DNA of 64,000 nucleotides from Brytella acorum (GTDB taxonomy: Bacteria; Pseudomonadota; Alphaproteobacteria; Acetobacterales; Acetobacteraceae): positions 124,001 through 188,000 of the forward strand of contig NZ_JARBJP010000003.1 in the NCBI RefSeq assembly GCF_029309905.1, given 5' to 3'. Positions 45,835-56,933 of this stretch are shown here, piece by piece. The translations under genes and the position numbers were made by a program. Under the pieces are notes generated by a model. That model ran no database searches. It was not told the origin of the DNA and saw only the letters and a list, made by a program, of their open reading frames with translations. Every line of letters starts with the position of its first letter. The stretch's first letter is position 1.

Positions 45835-46347
45835 TCAGGGCATCAGCGAGTGGGTGTCGACAGGCGCCAGCTCATGCTCGGCCTCGCCTTTTCCCTTACC
45901 GGGAATGGCCAGACCGGAAACATTGTAGAAGCTGTAATCCGGCACCTTGCCCGGTCCGCTGATCAGCAGGTCCTCTTTCTCATAGACGAGGTTCTGCCGG
46001 ACATATTCCGCCATCTCGAAATCCGGTGTGAGCTGGATGGCGTAGGTCGGGCAGGCTTCCTCGCAGAAGCCGCAGAAAATGCAGCGGGAAAAATTGATCT
46101 GAAAAAATTCCGGATACCAACGCCCGTCACGCTCGCCCTTCTGAAGGCTGATGCAATCGACCGGGCATGCCGCCGCGCAGAGATTGCATGCCACGCAGCG
46201 CTCCTCGCCGGACGGATCGCGCGTCAGCACGATGCGTCCGCGATAACGCGGCGACAGATAGGGCTTCTGTTCCGGATACTGCACCGTCTCGTTCTTGTGA
46301 AAGAGGTGCAGGAAGGTCATCCATATGGTGCGAATGATGCCAAACAT
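45835..46347 (-). CDS. nuoI: NADH-quinone oxidoreductase subunit I (two [4Fe-4S])
   Basis: The 170-aa peripheral-arm subunit carries two ferredoxin-type 4Fe-4S motifs: [15 protein letters not shown] and [15 protein letters not shown] (clusters N6a and N6b). ATG 46347 (MFGIIRTIW) gives the usual length; a GTG at 46362 next to the nuoH stop is an alternative. It passes electrons between the NuoG chain and NuoB. Confidence 0.93.
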   Translation of the reverse strand: MFGIIRTIWMTFLHLFHKNETVQYPEQKPYLSPRYRGRIVLTRDPSGEERCVACNLCAAACPVDCISLQKGERDGRWYPEFFQINFSRCIFCGFCEEACPTYAIQLTPDFEMAEYVRQNLVYEKEDLLISGPGKVPDYSFYNVSGLAIPGKGKGEAEHELAPVDTHSLMP

Positions 46348-46363
46348 GGCGGAAATCTCCACC

Positions 46364-47314
46364 TCAGGCCGACGCGCGCAACAAAAGGATCGCGCCGGTG
46401 ACCACAGTGTTCAGAAGGGATAGCGGCAGCAGGACTTTCCAGCCGAACGCCATGAGCTGGTCATAGCGTGGGCGGGGAAGGGCCGCGCGCAGCAGAATGA
46501 AGAAGCAGATCAGGAACCCGGCCTTGAGCACGAACCATACGACCGGCGGCAACAGCGGTCCCTGCCATCCACCGAGGTAAAGCGTGGTGATGAGGCAGGA
46601 GATCAGCGCGACCCCCGCATATTCCGCGAGGAAGAACATGCCGAACTTCATGCCGGAATATTCCGTGTGGAAACCGGCGCCGAGTTCGTTCTCGCCTTCC
46701 GGAAGATCGAAGGGCAGACGATGCGTTTCCGCGATGCCCGCCATCAGGAAAATGATCGCCCCAAGAAACTGCGGAATGATGAACCAGCAGTGACTTTGCG
46801 CCGCCACGATATCGTTCAGCGCGAAAGAGCCCGTGGTCATGATCACGCCCATCAGCGCCAGCCCCATGAACACTTCGTAGCTGATCATCTGCGCTGCCGC
46901 ACGCATGCCGCCCAGCAACGCGAACTTGTTGTTCGACGACCAGCCGCCGAGCACGACGGAATAGACCGCCATGCCCATCATGCCGAACACGAAAAGCAGA
47001 CCGACATTCAGGTCACCGGCCACACTCCAGTTCGCCGTGACCGGAATGACCGCAAAGGACAAAAGCACACAGAGAAACCCGATGATGGGCGCGAGGACGA
47101 AAATGGTCTTGTCGGCGAAAGGCGGGATCCAGTCATGCTTGAACAGCATCTTGATCGCATCGGCGACCACCTGCAGCAGCCCGAACGGTCCCACCCGGTT
47201 CGGACCGGGACGATCCTGGAAAAAACCGAGAAGGCGGCGTTCGAGCATCGTGGAGAGAGCCGCGACGCCGAGGACACCGAACACAGTCACGAGAATGACG
47301 AGCACATACCACAT
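46364..47314 (-). CDS. nuoH: NADH-quinone oxidoreductase subunit H
   Basis: This 316-aa, eight-helix membrane subunit forms the quinone-entry region. Conserved segments are [75 protein letters not shown] and [18 protein letters not shown]. It starts 5 nt after nuoG ends. Confidence 0.96.
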   Translation of the reverse strand: MWYVLVILVTVFGVLGVAALSTMLERRLLGFFQDRPGPNRVGPFGLLQVVADAIKMLFKHDWIPPFADKTIFVLAPIIGFLCVLLSFAVIPVTANWSVAGDLNVGLLFVFGMMGMAVYSVVLGGWSSNNKFALLGGMRAAAQMISYEVFMGLALMGVIMTTGSFALNDIVAAQSHCWFIIPQFLGAIIFLMAGIAETHRLPFDLPEGENELGAGFHTEYSGMKFGMFFLAEYAGVALISCLITTLYLGGWQGPLLPPVVWFVLKAGFLICFFILLRAALPRPRYDQLMAFGWKVLLPLSLLNTVVTGAILLLRASA

Positions 47315-47318
47315 GATG

Positions 47319-50012
47319 TCAGGCCGCCGCCTCCGCGCTGATGGTTCTCAAAGTCACCCAGCAGGGCGCCTCGTAAGAGCGCGCAACCATATGGGGCGGG
47401 CACAGCGCGACGCCGAGCGGAAGCGCGGGATCGTTCACGGCGGGCACGTCGAAAACCTCCGCGCCGATCTGTATGGAGACACGCGCCACCGGAGCGTCGC
47501 CACCGACGCGGATCACGGCCTCGGTCGCACGCGCCTTGATGGGATCGGACCACATGCTGGTTTCGCCCGTACCAAAGGCACGGTATTCCGGCAGTAGCAG
47601 AACCTCATTCTCACGCAGCGCCATGCGCGCGGGTGCGACCCCCGCATAACCGGCCGTGCCGCGTTCACCGATCACACGCACGCCGACATCGCCGCCGCGC
47701 AGTTCGCCGCCGATTTCCTGCTGGAACTTGTTGAGCGACTGCACCGAATTCCAGCCCGGCACCTGATAGAACGGGATCAGCGTGGCGGGCATGTCCGTCG
47801 TGTACGTGCCCTCCATATCCGATTTCAGGGGGGTATCGGGCGATGTCGGCGGCGGGATGTCGCGCACGCTGATATTGGCGCGAATGGCCGTACGCCCGCT
47901 GACACGATGCGTCTGGCTGCGGATATGCTCGCCTTCCAGTTCATAATCGGCTTTGGGGGCCGCTTCCACGATCCGGGCGAAAGCGGGAACGCCGGCGGCC
48001 GTCGCGGCGACGGCCTGATCGAGCGTTTCCCAGTCCAACACCCCCTCGTGACCGCTTGCGTGGGCGAAATCGCGAACCCAGCGCCATGAAACCTGGAGCG
48101 GCGCTTCGGGATAGACCACCTGAAGGAAGCGTTGCGCGCGGCCTTCCATGCTGATCATCGTGCCGCCGCATTCCGAAAACGCCGTCGCAGGCACGACCAG
48201 TTCGCCGCGCTCCGCCGTCGGCGTCACCGAATGATCGATGACCACGAGATGCCGGACCGACCGGACCAGCGTATCGAAGGCCGAGGCATCGAGCTGACGC
48301 GTGAGATCGGCTTCCATAACGACCAGCGTGCCAACCTGCCCGGCCTGGGCACGCTCGCACACCGCGTCGAGGGACAAGCCGCCCATCGTCGCCACGCCGA
48401 AACTGTTCGCTTCCGGCAGAACCAGCGTCAGACCCGCCGCCTTCCCCTGCGTCACCAGAGCCGCCGCGATATTCGCGGCCGCGTCCAGAAGCGCCGTCGA
48501 GGCATATTGCGTGCCCGAGACGATGACCGGCTTTTCGGCCACCAGCAGCGCGTCCGCCAGAGCGGTCGCACGCGCCGTCTCCTCTTCCGTCAGATCGCTG
48601 ACGGCAGGCGCGGCACCGTCGATCCGGTTGGCGATGGCGAAACCAAGCCGCGCAATGTCATCGGGCAACGCACGCAGGGCCTGCGTCGCGGAGACATCCA
48701 TATCGGTCGGCGCTGGAGTCACGACATGGATCGGCGCCTTGAGATCGGAGCCGAGCGTACGCACCGGCGCATCCAGCCAGTGCGGCAGGCGGTTCTTGTC
48801 CGCGAGCTTGTTGCAGGCCGTCCGGCGCGTCTGGAACAAGGCGAGGCTGAGACGGGGCGCTGTGGCGGCGACGTCCTCACCAAGCACCAGAACACAGTCC
48901 GCGCTTTCCATCTCGTGCAGCGGCATGACGCGGGCCGAGGTCGTGCGCAGAATATCGACCGCCCGCGTTACCGCACCATGAAGCGGTTCGGCCCAACCGG
49001 TCGAAAAATTGTCGGCGCCGACGAAACGACGCAGGGCGTAGTTGGATTCGATGGACGCACGACCGGACCCGATTCCGACGATCGGACCGTCCTTCGCGAA
49101 AGCCGCGAATTGTTCCAGCGCCTGTGCGACCGGAACCGGCGTCATCTGGCCGTCCATCACGTAACCCGCCGAACGCAGCCGCGAAGGCGCGTTGACGAAG
49201 CCGTTGCCGTAGCGCCCGCGATCGCAGAGGAAATAGCGGTTCACATCCTCATTGTAGCGATTGAGCGTCCGGCGGACTTTACCCGCGCGCTCGTTGAGGA
49301 TCGTGTTGCAGCCCACCGAGCAGTGCTGGCAGACCGACGGCGCGCCGCGCATATCCCATTTGCGGGAATAGACCTTCGAGAACGGCTTGTCCGTAAAAAC
49401 ACCCGTGGGGCAGACTTCAACCAGATTGCCCGAAAACGTGCTTTCCAGCGTACCGCTTTCATAGCGGCCGAAATAGACGTTGTTGTGCTGCGCGAAGACG
49501 CCCAGATCCTCGCCGCCCGCGTAGTCACGATAGAAACGCACGCAGCGATAGCAGGCGATGCAGCGATTCATCTCGTGTTTGACGAGCGGACCGAGATCCT
49601 GGTTTTTATGCGTGCGCTTGTCGAACTTGAACCGACGTTCCCGATGGCCGGTCATGACCGTCATGTCCTGGAGATGGCACTCGCCGCCTTCCTCGCAAAC
49701 CGGGCAGTCATGCGGGTGATTCGTCATCAGCCACTCGACGACTTCGCCGCGGAATTCCTTGGCCTCGGGGTCATCGACGGAAATGATGGCGCCTTCCGTC
49801 GCAGGCGTCATGCAGGCCATGACGATACGACCGCGCTTGTCGTCGGCGTTCTGGAACTGCTTGACCGCGCATTGCCGGCACGCCCCTACGGAACCAAGCT
49901 CCGGATGCCAGCAGAAATAGGGCAGATCCGTCCCGGCTTCCAAACAGGCCTGAAGAAGATTTTCGCCGTTGCGCGCCTCGACAGCGCGACCGTCGATATA
50001 AATCGTTGCCAT
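47319..50012 (-). CDS. nuoG: NADH-quinone oxidoreductase subunit G
   Basis: The 897-aa peripheral-arm subunit has an N-terminal [2Fe-2S] ferredoxin domain (CHPELGSVGACRQC type, residues about 30-50), then HDCPVCEEGGECHLQ and the 4Fe-4S set CIACYRCVRFYRDYAGG. The extra 4Fe-4S (N7-like) motif CQHCSVGCN near residue 230 is as in E. coli-type NuoG. The rest is the molybdopterin-oxidoreductase-like body. nuoF lies upstream. Confidence 0.94.
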   Translation of the reverse strand: MATIYIDGRAVEARNGENLLQACLEAGTDLPYFCWHPELGSVGACRQCAVKQFQNADDKRGRIVMACMTPATEGAIISVDDPEAKEFRGEVVEWLMTNHPHDCPVCEEGGECHLQDMTVMTGHRERRFKFDKRTHKNQDLGPLVKHEMNRCIACYRCVRFYRDYAGGEDLGVFAQHNNVYFGRYESGTLESTFSGNLVEVCPTGVFTDKPFSKVYSRKWDMRGAPSVCQHCSVGCNTILNERAGKVRRTLNRYNEDVNRYFLCDRGRYGNGFVNAPSRLRSAGYVMDGQMTPVPVAQALEQFAAFAKDGPIVGIGSGRASIESNYALRRFVGADNFSTGWAEPLHGAVTRAVDILRTTSARVMPLHEMESADCVLVLGEDVAATAPRLSLALFQTRRTACNKLADKNRLPHWLDAPVRTLGSDLKAPIHVVTPAPTDMDVSATQALRALPDDIARLGFAIANRIDGAAPAVSDLTEEETARATALADALLVAEKPVIVSGTQYASTALLDAAANIAAALVTQGKAAGLTLVLPEANSFGVATMGGLSLDAVCERAQAGQVGTLVVMEADLTRQLDASAFDTLVRSVRHLVVIDHSVTPTAERGELVVPATAFSECGGTMISMEGRAQRFLQVVYPEAPLQVSWRWVRDFAHASGHEGVLDWETLDQAVAATAAGVPAFARIVEAAPKADYELEGEHIRSQTHRVSGRTAIRANISVRDIPPPTSPDTPLKSDMEGTYTTDMPATLIPFYQVPGWNSVQSLNKFQQEIGGELRGGDVGVRVIGERGTAGYAGVAPARMALRENEVLLLPEYRAFGTGETSMWSDPIKARATEAVIRVGGDAPVARVSIQIGAEVFDVPAVNDPALPLGVALCPPHMVARSYEAPCWVTLRTISAEAAA

Positions 50013-50023
50013 GCCGTCTCTCC

Positions 50024-51349
50024 TTACGCCGCGTGGCCCTGAGCGGGCGATGCGCCTTCGCTCGGACGTCCCTGGGCGACCAGTCTTTCAAAATCTTCAC
50101 GAAACAGTTTCAGCCCGCTGGCCAGAGGCGCGATCGCGCCCGGCGCATGGGCGCAGAAGGTGCGTCCCATCGGCCCGATCAGCCGCGCGGCATCTTCCAG
50201 CCGCGCGATGTCGTCCGGCGTTCCCCGGCCCTCATCGATCTCGATGAGCAATTTCTCGACCCAGGGCAGGCCATCGCGGCACGGCGTGCAGAAACCGCAG
50301 GATTCCTGGGCGAAGAAATGTTCGAGATTGCGGATCATGCCGATGGGCGATGCCCGGTCGTCGAGCAGGATCGCAAGCCCCGTACCAAGACGGCTTCCCG
50401 CCTTTTCGGGCGTCGCGTAATCCATGACGATATCGGCATGTTCCGCGCCCAGAAAGGCCGTGGACGCTCCACCGGGTAGGAAGGCGCGGAGTTTGTAGCC
50501 GTCCTGCATCCCGCCCGCGCATTCCTCGAGCAGCACGCCCATGCGCGTGCCCAGGGGAAGCTCATAGACGCCGGGACGCCTGGCGCGACCGCTGATCCCG
50601 TAAAGCTTGGTGCCGCCATCGTCACAGGCGCTGAGGCCGAGATACCAGTCGATGCCGTTGGCCAGGATGTGCGGCACATTCGAGAAGGTCTCGATGTTGT
50701 TCACGACCGTCGGAAGGCCCCACAGCCCGCTGACCTGCGGAAAGGGCGGCTTCGTGCGCGGATTGGCGCGACGACCTTCCAGCGCGGTGATAAGCGCCGT
50801 CTCTTCGCCGCAGATATAGCGGCCACCTGAAGGATGGACGATCAGTTCGAAATCGAAATCGGCCCCGAGGATCTTCGTGCCGAGGAACCCGGCCGCCTTG
50901 GCCTGTTCGACGGCGATCTTCAGGCGCTCCAGTCCGAGATGATATTCGCCGCGCAGGAAGATGACGCCATGCGTCGCCTGAATGGCGTAGGCCGCAATGA
51001 TCATGCCTTCGATCAACTGGAGCGGATTGCCCTCGACGAGCATCCGGTCCTTGAAGGTGCCCGGCTCCATCTCATCGCCATTGGCAACGATGTATTTCTT
51101 GCGCTGCTTCTGCGTTTCCTTGGGCACGAAGCTCCATTTGAGCCCCGTATTGAAGCCCGCGCCGCCGCGACCGCGCAGCTTGGACTTCTGCACTTCCTCG
51201 ACAACTTCCGCCGGACTCATGCCGGCCAGAACACGCCGCAGGCCGCGAAAACCACCGCCGCGCTCATAGGCCGCGACATCGGGCGGACTGGCCTGATCGA
51301 CCAGCGCCAGAAGCGGGCGCTTCTCGGGATCTTTCGCCGTGTAGCTCAT
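50024..51349 (-). CDS. nuoF: NADH-quinone oxidoreductase subunit F (FMN, NADH binding)
   Basis: The 441-aa NADH dehydrogenase subunit has the FMN/NADH fold (KLRGRGGAGFNTGLKW, GDEMEPGTFKDRMLVEGNPLQLIEG, GAYICGEETAL-type RYICGEETAL) and the C-terminal 4Fe-4S (N3) motif ESCGFCTPCRDGLPW with the distant Cys in FCAHAPGAIAPL. It overlaps nuoE as ATGA. Confidence 0.96.
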   Translation of the reverse strand: MSYTAKDPEKRPLLALVDQASPPDVAAYERGGGFRGLRRVLAGMSPAEVVEEVQKSKLRGRGGAGFNTGLKWSFVPKETQKQRKKYIVANGDEMEPGTFKDRMLVEGNPLQLIEGMIIAAYAIQATHGVIFLRGEYHLGLERLKIAVEQAKAAGFLGTKILGADFDFELIVHPSGGRYICGEETALITALEGRRANPRTKPPFPQVSGLWGLPTVVNNIETFSNVPHILANGIDWYLGLSACDDGGTKLYGISGRARRPGVYELPLGTRMGVLLEECAGGMQDGYKLRAFLPGGASTAFLGAEHADIVMDYATPEKAGSRLGTGLAILLDDRASPIGMIRNLEHFFAQESCGFCTPCRDGLPWVEKLLIEIDEGRGTPDDIARLEDAARLIGPMGRTFCAHAPGAIAPLASGLKLFREDFERLVAQGRPSEGASPAQGHAA

Positions 51350-51867
51350 GACGTCTTCTCCCGATGCGCTTCAATGATCCCGTCAATGTCTTCGGGACGG
51401 ACGGGACCGTAGATTTCCTTGTTGATCAGCATGGCGGGCGCGTGGTCGCAGTGACCGAGGCAGACGATCGGCAGCAGTGTGAACTTGCCGTCCTCTGTCG
51501 TCTGACCCATTTTCACGCCAAGTTTGCGGCACAGCTTCTCGCGCACGCCATCCGTGCCCATGACCCAGCATGACACGCTGTCGCACAGCATGATGACGTT
51601 TTCGCCGACGGGCTGGCGGAAAATCAGATTGTAATAGGTCGCGACACCGTCGATATCGGCCAGCGACATGCCCAGCAGATCGGCGATCTGCTTGAGGTGG
51701 CGGTCGCAGATCCATCCATAACGGTCCTGCACGATTTTCATCGCTTCGATGCACGCCCCGCGCGGCAGAACGTCGTGATGCGCCATGTCGAGAATGGTCT
51801 CGACCAGGTCGGCGTCAATCACGTCCGGCATGACGGTGCCGGCTCCGGTTTTTTCAGCGATCGACAT
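51346..51867 (-). CDS. nuoE: NADH-quinone oxidoreductase subunit E ([2Fe-2S])
   Basis: This 173-aa thioredoxin-like subunit has [2Fe-2S] (N1a) ligands in [11 protein letters not shown] and [12 protein letters not shown]. It overlaps the nuoCD 3' end by 14 nt and nuoF by 4 nt. Confidence 0.95.
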   Translation of the reverse strand: MSIAEKTGAGTVMPDVIDADLVETILDMAHHDVLPRGACIEAMKIVQDRYGWICDRHLKQIADLLGMSLADIDGVATYYNLIFRQPVGENVIMLCDSVSCWVMGTDGVREKLCRKLGVKMGQTTEDGKFTLLPIVCLGHCDHAPAMLINKEIYGPVRPEDIDGIIEAHREKTS

Positions 51868-53635
51868 CGGCCATCACGAAATCAATGCTGCCGATGATGG
51901 CGATGAGGTCGGCGATCGACGCGCCGCGCGCCAGCAGCGGAAGCTGTTGCAGATGAATGAAGGATGGCGTGCGGATGCGCGTGCGATAGGACATGCCGCC
52001 GCCATCCGACGTCAGATAATAGGAGTTGAGCCCTTTGGTGGCCTCGATGCAGGACCGCACCTCCCCGGTCGGAATCATGGGCCCCCAGCCGATGCCTACG
52101 AAGTGATGGATCAGCGTTTCGATATCATGCATCGTACGCGGCTTCGGCGGCGGCATGGCCAGAGGATGCTCGGCCTTGTACGGGCCTTCGGGCATGTTTT
52201 CGAGGCAGAAGCGGATGATCTTCAGGCTCTGGCGCATTTCCTCGATATGAACGGCCGCGCGGTCGTAGCAGTCGCCATTGGCGGCCGTCGGCACTTCAAA
52301 CGGAATATGTTCGTATCCGGAATAGGGCGCTTTCTTGCGGTAATCCCACTCCAGGCCGGTGGCGCGAAGACCGGGACCGGTGATTCCCCAGTCAATGGCT
52401 TCCTCCGTGGAATAGATCCCGACGCCCTTCGTACGCGCTTTGAAGAGCGGATTCTGCATGACCATCTTGTCGTATTCGGCAAGACGGGGCGGCAGATAAT
52501 CGAGGAACGCCTTGACCTCTCCTTCCCAGCCCTTCGGCAGATCCATCGCCACGCCGCCGATGCGGAAAAATGCAGGGTGCATGCGAAAACCGCAGATCTT
52601 CTCGATGATCTCGAAGACGCGCTCGCGATCCGTGAAAATGTAGAAGACCGGCGAAAGCTGCCCGAGATCCTGCACCATCGTTCCGTAGAAGACGAGGTGG
52701 CTCGACAGACGGAAGAACTCCGAGAGCATGATGCGGATCATCTGCGCACGCGGCGGAATGGTGATCCCGGCCAGCTTCTCGACCCCCATGACATAGGGGA
52801 AATTGTTCATGACGCCGCCGACGTAATCGACGCGATCGGTATAGGGAATGTAGCTGTGCCAGGTCTGGCGCTCGGCCATCTTCTCGGCGCCGCGATGATG
52901 GTAGCCGATATCGGGCACCGCATCGACGATGTTCTCGCCCTCGAGCTGGAGCATGACGCGGAACACGCCATGCACCGACGGATGGTTGGGCCCGACGTTG
53001 AGAAACATGAAGTCGCTGTTTTCGGAGTGACGCTGCATGCCCCACTCCTCCGGCTTGAACTGCAGCGCTTCCTGCTCGCGGAAAACGTCATCCTCGCTCA
53101 GCGTATAGGGCGGCCGCTCCGTGGCGCGCGCATAATGGTCCTTGCGCAGGGGATGCCCGACCCAGGTCGGCGGCGTCATGATGCGACGCAGGCTCGGATG
53201 CCCCTCGAACACGACCCCCATCAGATCCCAGGCTTCACGTTCCAGCCAGTTCGCGTTCGGCCAGACGACCGTGGCCGTCGGCAGCGTCGGGTCATCGGCG
53301 GAGACCGCAACCTTCAGGCGCAAATCATCCAGCGGCCCGTCGAAGGACGTGATCTGATAGACGACCGTGAAATCGGAGTCCGGCAGTCCCGGCGTACGGG
53401 TCTGGCGCTGGCGCTCGTCCACGGCTGTCAGGTCGAACAGCATCCGCAGACGCCCGGCGGCCTTGACGGCTTTCAGCACCGCGATGATCTGGCCGCGAGA
53501 AACCCAGTAGGTCGGCACGCCGTCGCGCGTTTCTTCGGCCATCAGGATCATGTGCGGCGGAAGGGCGGCGACTTCCGCGCCCATGGTGCCGGTCACCGCG
53601 CGCCCGCTTTCCGCGCGATCGAGAACTTCGCTCAT
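51854..53635 (-). CDS. nuoC: Fused NADH-quinone oxidoreductase subunit CD
   Basis: The 593-aa protein joins NuoC (30-kDa, residues about 1-185; signature ERE-type [36 protein letters not shown]) and NuoD (49-kDa, from about 205; [36 protein letters not shown], and C-terminal [12 protein letters not shown]-type segments). The NuoCD fusion is the enterobacterial (E. coli) arrangement; many alphaproteobacteria keep C and D apart. The fusion holds the quinone-site subunit next to NuoB. Confidence 0.95.
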   Translation of the reverse strand: MSEVLDRAESGRAVTGTMGAEVAALPPHMILMAEETRDGVPTYWVSRGQIIAVLKAVKAAGRLRMLFDLTAVDERQRQTRTPGLPDSDFTVVYQITSFDGPLDDLRLKVAVSADDPTLPTATVVWPNANWLEREAWDLMGVVFEGHPSLRRIMTPPTWVGHPLRKDHYARATERPPYTLSEDDVFREQEALQFKPEEWGMQRHSENSDFMFLNVGPNHPSVHGVFRVMLQLEGENIVDAVPDIGYHHRGAEKMAERQTWHSYIPYTDRVDYVGGVMNNFPYVMGVEKLAGITIPPRAQMIRIMLSEFFRLSSHLVFYGTMVQDLGQLSPVFYIFTDRERVFEIIEKICGFRMHPAFFRIGGVAMDLPKGWEGEVKAFLDYLPPRLAEYDKMVMQNPLFKARTKGVGIYSTEEAIDWGITGPGLRATGLEWDYRKKAPYSGYEHIPFEVPTAANGDCYDRAAVHIEEMRQSLKIIRFCLENMPEGPYKAEHPLAMPPPKPRTMHDIETLIHHFVGIGWGPMIPTGEVRSCIEATKGLNSYYLTSDGGGMSYRTRIRTPSFIHLQQLPLLARGASIADLIAIIGSIDFVMADVDR

Positions 53636-53645
53636 CGAAAAACCC

Positions 53646-54290
53646 TCAGATCGTGTCTGGCGTGCGGAGATTACGCACGGCCATGCGCTCGGCGCGCTTG
53701 AGGTCGCGCATGCTCTCGGGCGTCACTTTCGTCACGCCCTGATCACCGACCATCCAGCTGAGCGGGCGGCGCTGCTTGCCGATCGAATCCTGCAACAGCA
53801 TCAGACCTTCGAGCAGGGCCTCGGGACGCGGCGGGCAGCCCGGCACATAGACATCGACGGGCAGGAAGGAGTCGACACCCTGAACGACGCTGTAGATGTC
53901 ATACATGCCGCCCGAATTGGCGCATGATCCCATCGAAATGACCCAGCGGGGCTCGAGCATCTGGTCGTAGATATACTTCACGATCGGCGCCATCTTGCGG
54001 AACACCGTCCCGGCGATCACGATCAGATCGGCCTCGCGTGGCGTCGCACGCAGCACTTCGGAACCAAAACGCGCAATATCGAATTTACTGGTGAACGCCG
54101 TCGCCATTTCGACATAGCAACAGGACAGCCCGAAGTTCATCGGCCAGATCGAATTTTTCTGCCCCCATGAAATAAAGTCCTGCAATTTCCCGACGACGAG
54201 ATTATTGCGCACGTCTTCGTGCTGGAGCAGATCCTCCGGACGCTGTTTCGAAAGCGGCTCACCCAGAGGAGACGTCAGAGACCAGTTCAT
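53646..54290 (-). CDS. nuoB: NADH-quinone oxidoreductase subunit B
   Basis: The 214-aa subunit carries the N2 cluster closest to quinone. Its ligands are the adjacent Cys pair in LSCCYVEM plus Cys in [12 protein letters not shown] and [10 protein letters not shown]. It is second in the operon. Confidence 0.96.
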   Translation of the reverse strand: MNWSLTSPLGEPLSKQRPEDLLQHEDVRNNLVVGKLQDFISWGQKNSIWPMNFGLSCCYVEMATAFTSKFDIARFGSEVLRATPREADLIVIAGTVFRKMAPIVKYIYDQMLEPRWVISMGSCANSGGMYDIYSVVQGVDSFLPVDVYVPGCPPRPEALLEGLMLLQDSIGKQRRPLSWMVGDQGVTKVTPESMRDLKRAERMAVRNLRTPDTI

Positions 54291-54293
54291 GGA

Positions 54294-54752
54294 TTATACC
54301 TCACGCTGCGGCGGAGCGGATATGTCGGACTGCGACTGGATCGGAGCGGGGCGGCGGTGCTTCGGCCCCCATTCCAGCGCACCGCTGCGCCACAGATAGG
54401 CGAGCGCGATCGCAAGAAAGACGATGAAGGAGCAGACCGTTACGTAGGCCGTCCATCCGGCGCGAACGGCGACGCCGCCCCACGCATAGAGAAACACGCT
54501 TTCAACATCGAAAATGACGAAGAAAACGGCCATCAGATAATACTGCGTGGGCATCCGCAGCCGCGCCGTGCCCGTCTGCAACATGCCGGATTCGACCGGG
54601 AGGCTCATGGAGCGGCCGCGCGCGCCCCCGACACGACGAGGCCCGAGCACGGCTGACAATGCGACCACGACACAGAGAAAAAACGCCGTGAAAGTGATGT
54701 AAATCGCCAGAACGTGCGCCGCGATGAATTCCGAAACCAAATGCACCACCAT
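54294..54752 (-). CDS. nuoA: NADH-quinone oxidoreductase subunit A
   Basis: This 152-aa, three-helix membrane subunit has YYLMAVFFVIFDVESVFLYAW, where the conserved acidic residues of the quinone-site helix lie. ATG 54752 (MVVHLVSEF) gives the normal length; the frame continues upstream to 54890 with a basic, non-conserved stretch. First gene of the nuo operon; the promoter should lie between here and the GH15 gene, but I cannot place it. Confidence 0.93.
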   Translation of the reverse strand: MVVHLVSEFIAAHVLAIYITFTAFFLCVVVALSAVLGPRRVGGARGRSMSLPVESGMLQTGTARLRMPTQYYLMAVFFVIFDVESVFLYAWGGVAVRAGWTAYVTVCSFIVFLAIALAYLWRSGALEWGPKHRRPAPIQSQSDISAPPQREV

Positions 54753-54937
54753 CCGAAAGAAGGCGACCGGAATGTGGACCGGTCGTATCCTGAATCCCCG
54801 AAAAATCAATGACTTTCCGAAAGAGACGCTGCTCTTCAATCGCATAGCATCGAAGTCCGGAAAGTGCGCATCACCTGGATGAGAGCGCACAGTTTCGTGA
54901 ACTTCTCGTCACACTTACTAAGAACTGTTCGCAACTA

Positions 54938-56758
54938 TTAAAGTGAACGAGGCTCTTCGGAGAGGGCTTCATTGAGGTATCGACCTGCGCGGATCAGGGC
55001 GAGATGCGTGAATGCTTGAGGAAAATTGCCAAGATGCTCCCCGGACGGCCCGATCTCTTCCGAAAACAGCCCCACATGATTCGCATAGGAGAGCATTTTT
55101 TCGTACAGGAAACGCGCGAGAAGCAGATCACCCGACCGCGCCAGGCATTCGACATACCAGAACGAGCACATCGTGAACGTGCCTTCAGCGCCTGTCAGGC
55201 CGTCGTGATTCTCGCCTTCCTTGTCCACATGATAGCGATAGACAAGGCTGTCATCGAGAAGCTGGTCGCCCACCGCCTGAAGCGTCGATTTCCAGCGTGG
55301 ATCCTGATCGCCGATAAAGCCCATCAGCGGCATCAGCAGGCAGGACGCATCGATACTCGTCCCGCCCATGTACTGGACGAAATACTGCCGTTCCTCGTCC
55401 CAGAAATTCGTGTGGATATCGTGATAGATCGCATCGCGCTCACGCTTCCAGACAGCAACGCGACCTGGCAGGCTGCGGCGCTCCGCCAGGCGGGTCGCGC
55501 GATCGAATGCGACCCAGCACATGAACCGCGAGAACAGAAAGTGCCGCCGACCGCCCCGCACTTCCCATATGCTTTCGTCAGGCTGATGCCAGTTGGTGCA
55601 CAGCCAGTCGATGCCTTCCGATACCGCCGTCCATTCGTCGTGACTCAGACGTTCGCAATATTCGTCCGCATAGAATATCGCGTCCATCACCTCACCGATG
55701 ATGTCGAGCTGGAGCTGCCCTTCGGCGGCATTGCCGACACGTACGGGGCGTGAGCGCCGATAGCCTGAAAAATGCGCCAGTTCGCTTTCGTCGGTCAGCG
55801 GCGCCCCGTCCAGACTGTAAAGCACCTTCAGGCGTGCTTCATCGGGATTCGCTTCAAGACGGCGTTGATGCAGCCAGCGAATGAAGGCCGTCGCCTCCTC
55901 CTTGTGGCCCATGTTCATGAAGGCATAGACCATGAACGACGCGTCGCGCACCCAGCAGTAGCGATAATCCCAATTGCGCACGCCGCCAATCTCTTCCGGC
56001 AGGCCAAACGTCGCGGCGGCGACCATCGAGCCATGATCGGCCGATGTCAGCATCTTCAGCGCCAGGAGCGAGCGCGTCATCTGCTCGCGCCACCGCCCCT
56101 GATAATGCGATCGCGCGACCCATTCGCGCCAGTAACTCGTCGTACGTTTGAACGCATTCGCAACCCAGTGATTCTCAAAACATTCACTCGGCGCGTCATC
56201 GGGATGATCGAGCACGAAGGTTGCCGTTTCGTTGGCGCCGAGAACGAACACGGCGACGACGTCGTCTCCTTCGACAAAGAGCGGCACATCCGCGGTCAGT
56301 CGAAAGGACGTCACATGCTCGTCATCGGGCAGAAACAGGGCCGTACGTTCATCGGACATGACGACGCGATGGCTCTGCCGACCGTAATCGAAACGTGGCG
56401 CGCATCGCATACGAAAAGAAACCGCACCACGAACGGCTTTCGCACGACGAACCAGACGCTGCTCCGGAAACTCCGGCGCCGGCAGCATGAAGTCGGAAAT
56501 TTCCGCCACGCCGTCATGAGAGAGGGTGCGTGTCAACAGAACATTGGTATCGGGAATGTAGAGCTGTTTATACCGGGCGTCGCCCAGCACGGCCGTCAGC
56601 TCGAAGATACCCGCCGTCGGCTCCAGCAGGGAGGCAAAAATGCTGGGACTGTCAAAGCGGGGCCAGCACATGAAATCGATGGCGCCGTCGAGACCCACCA
56701 ACGCGGTCGTCCGCAGGTCGCCGATAACCGCGTGATCCTCAATCGCCCTCTCGGACAT
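54938..56758 (-). CDS. Glycoside hydrolase family 15 protein
   Basis: The 606-aa protein of the GH15 glucoamylase/trehalase family has an N-terminal beta-sandwich (about 1-230; IEDHAVIGDLRTTALVGLDGAIDFMCWPRFDSPSIFASLL) and a C-terminal (alpha/alpha)6 barrel. The general acid is likely Glu in QPDESIWEVRGG and the base Glu in LFSEEIGPSGEHLGNFPQAFTH. This subgroup (RNWDYRYCWVRDASF motif) includes alpha,alpha-trehalases of Actinobacteria and Proteobacteria, so trehalose or a related sugar is the best guess. It has no signal peptide. It is read alone, upstream of nuoA on the same strand. Confidence 0.88.
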   Translation of the reverse strand: MSERAIEDHAVIGDLRTTALVGLDGAIDFMCWPRFDSPSIFASLLEPTAGIFELTAVLGDARYKQLYIPDTNVLLTRTLSHDGVAEISDFMLPAPEFPEQRLVRRAKAVRGAVSFRMRCAPRFDYGRQSHRVVMSDERTALFLPDDEHVTSFRLTADVPLFVEGDDVVAVFVLGANETATFVLDHPDDAPSECFENHWVANAFKRTTSYWREWVARSHYQGRWREQMTRSLLALKMLTSADHGSMVAAATFGLPEEIGGVRNWDYRYCWVRDASFMVYAFMNMGHKEEATAFIRWLHQRRLEANPDEARLKVLYSLDGAPLTDESELAHFSGYRRSRPVRVGNAAEGQLQLDIIGEVMDAIFYADEYCERLSHDEWTAVSEGIDWLCTNWHQPDESIWEVRGGRRHFLFSRFMCWVAFDRATRLAERRSLPGRVAVWKRERDAIYHDIHTNFWDEERQYFVQYMGGTSIDASCLLMPLMGFIGDQDPRWKSTLQAVGDQLLDDSLVYRYHVDKEGENHDGLTGAEGTFTMCSFWYVECLARSGDLLLARFLYEKMLSYANHVGLFSEEIGPSGEHLGNFPQAFTHLALIRAGRYLNEALSEEPRSL

Positions 56759-56898
56759 TCGGTCTACCTTCCCTCAGACTGGCACAAGACGACGACCAGC
56801 CCCATAGAATCCACAAGCCCAACGAACGGAGGGTTCATTGGGCAGGGGATTGTATCAGTCATCATCAACCCTGAGGAAGGGCCGTCGCAAAGGCCGCC

Positions 56899-56926
56899 GT
56901 GAGGGACACGCGATAGTGTCCCTCAC
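56899..56926 (-). terminator. Perfect 11-bp hairpin after the efflux operon
   Basis: GTGAGGGACAC and GTGTCCCTCAC pair perfectly around a 6-nt loop, 8 nt after the outer-membrane factor stop. There is no clear U-tract. Confidence 0.55.
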
Positions 56927-56933
56927 CTGCGTA

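Noticed and set aside
48132-50042. 636-codon plus-strand frame opposite nuoG
   Set aside because: Arg/Asp-rich composition with no recognisable fold; antisense of a confidently identified gene.
51785-53701. 638-codon plus-strand frame opposite nuoCD
   Set aside because: Same reason: antisense composition artefact of a high-G+C gene.
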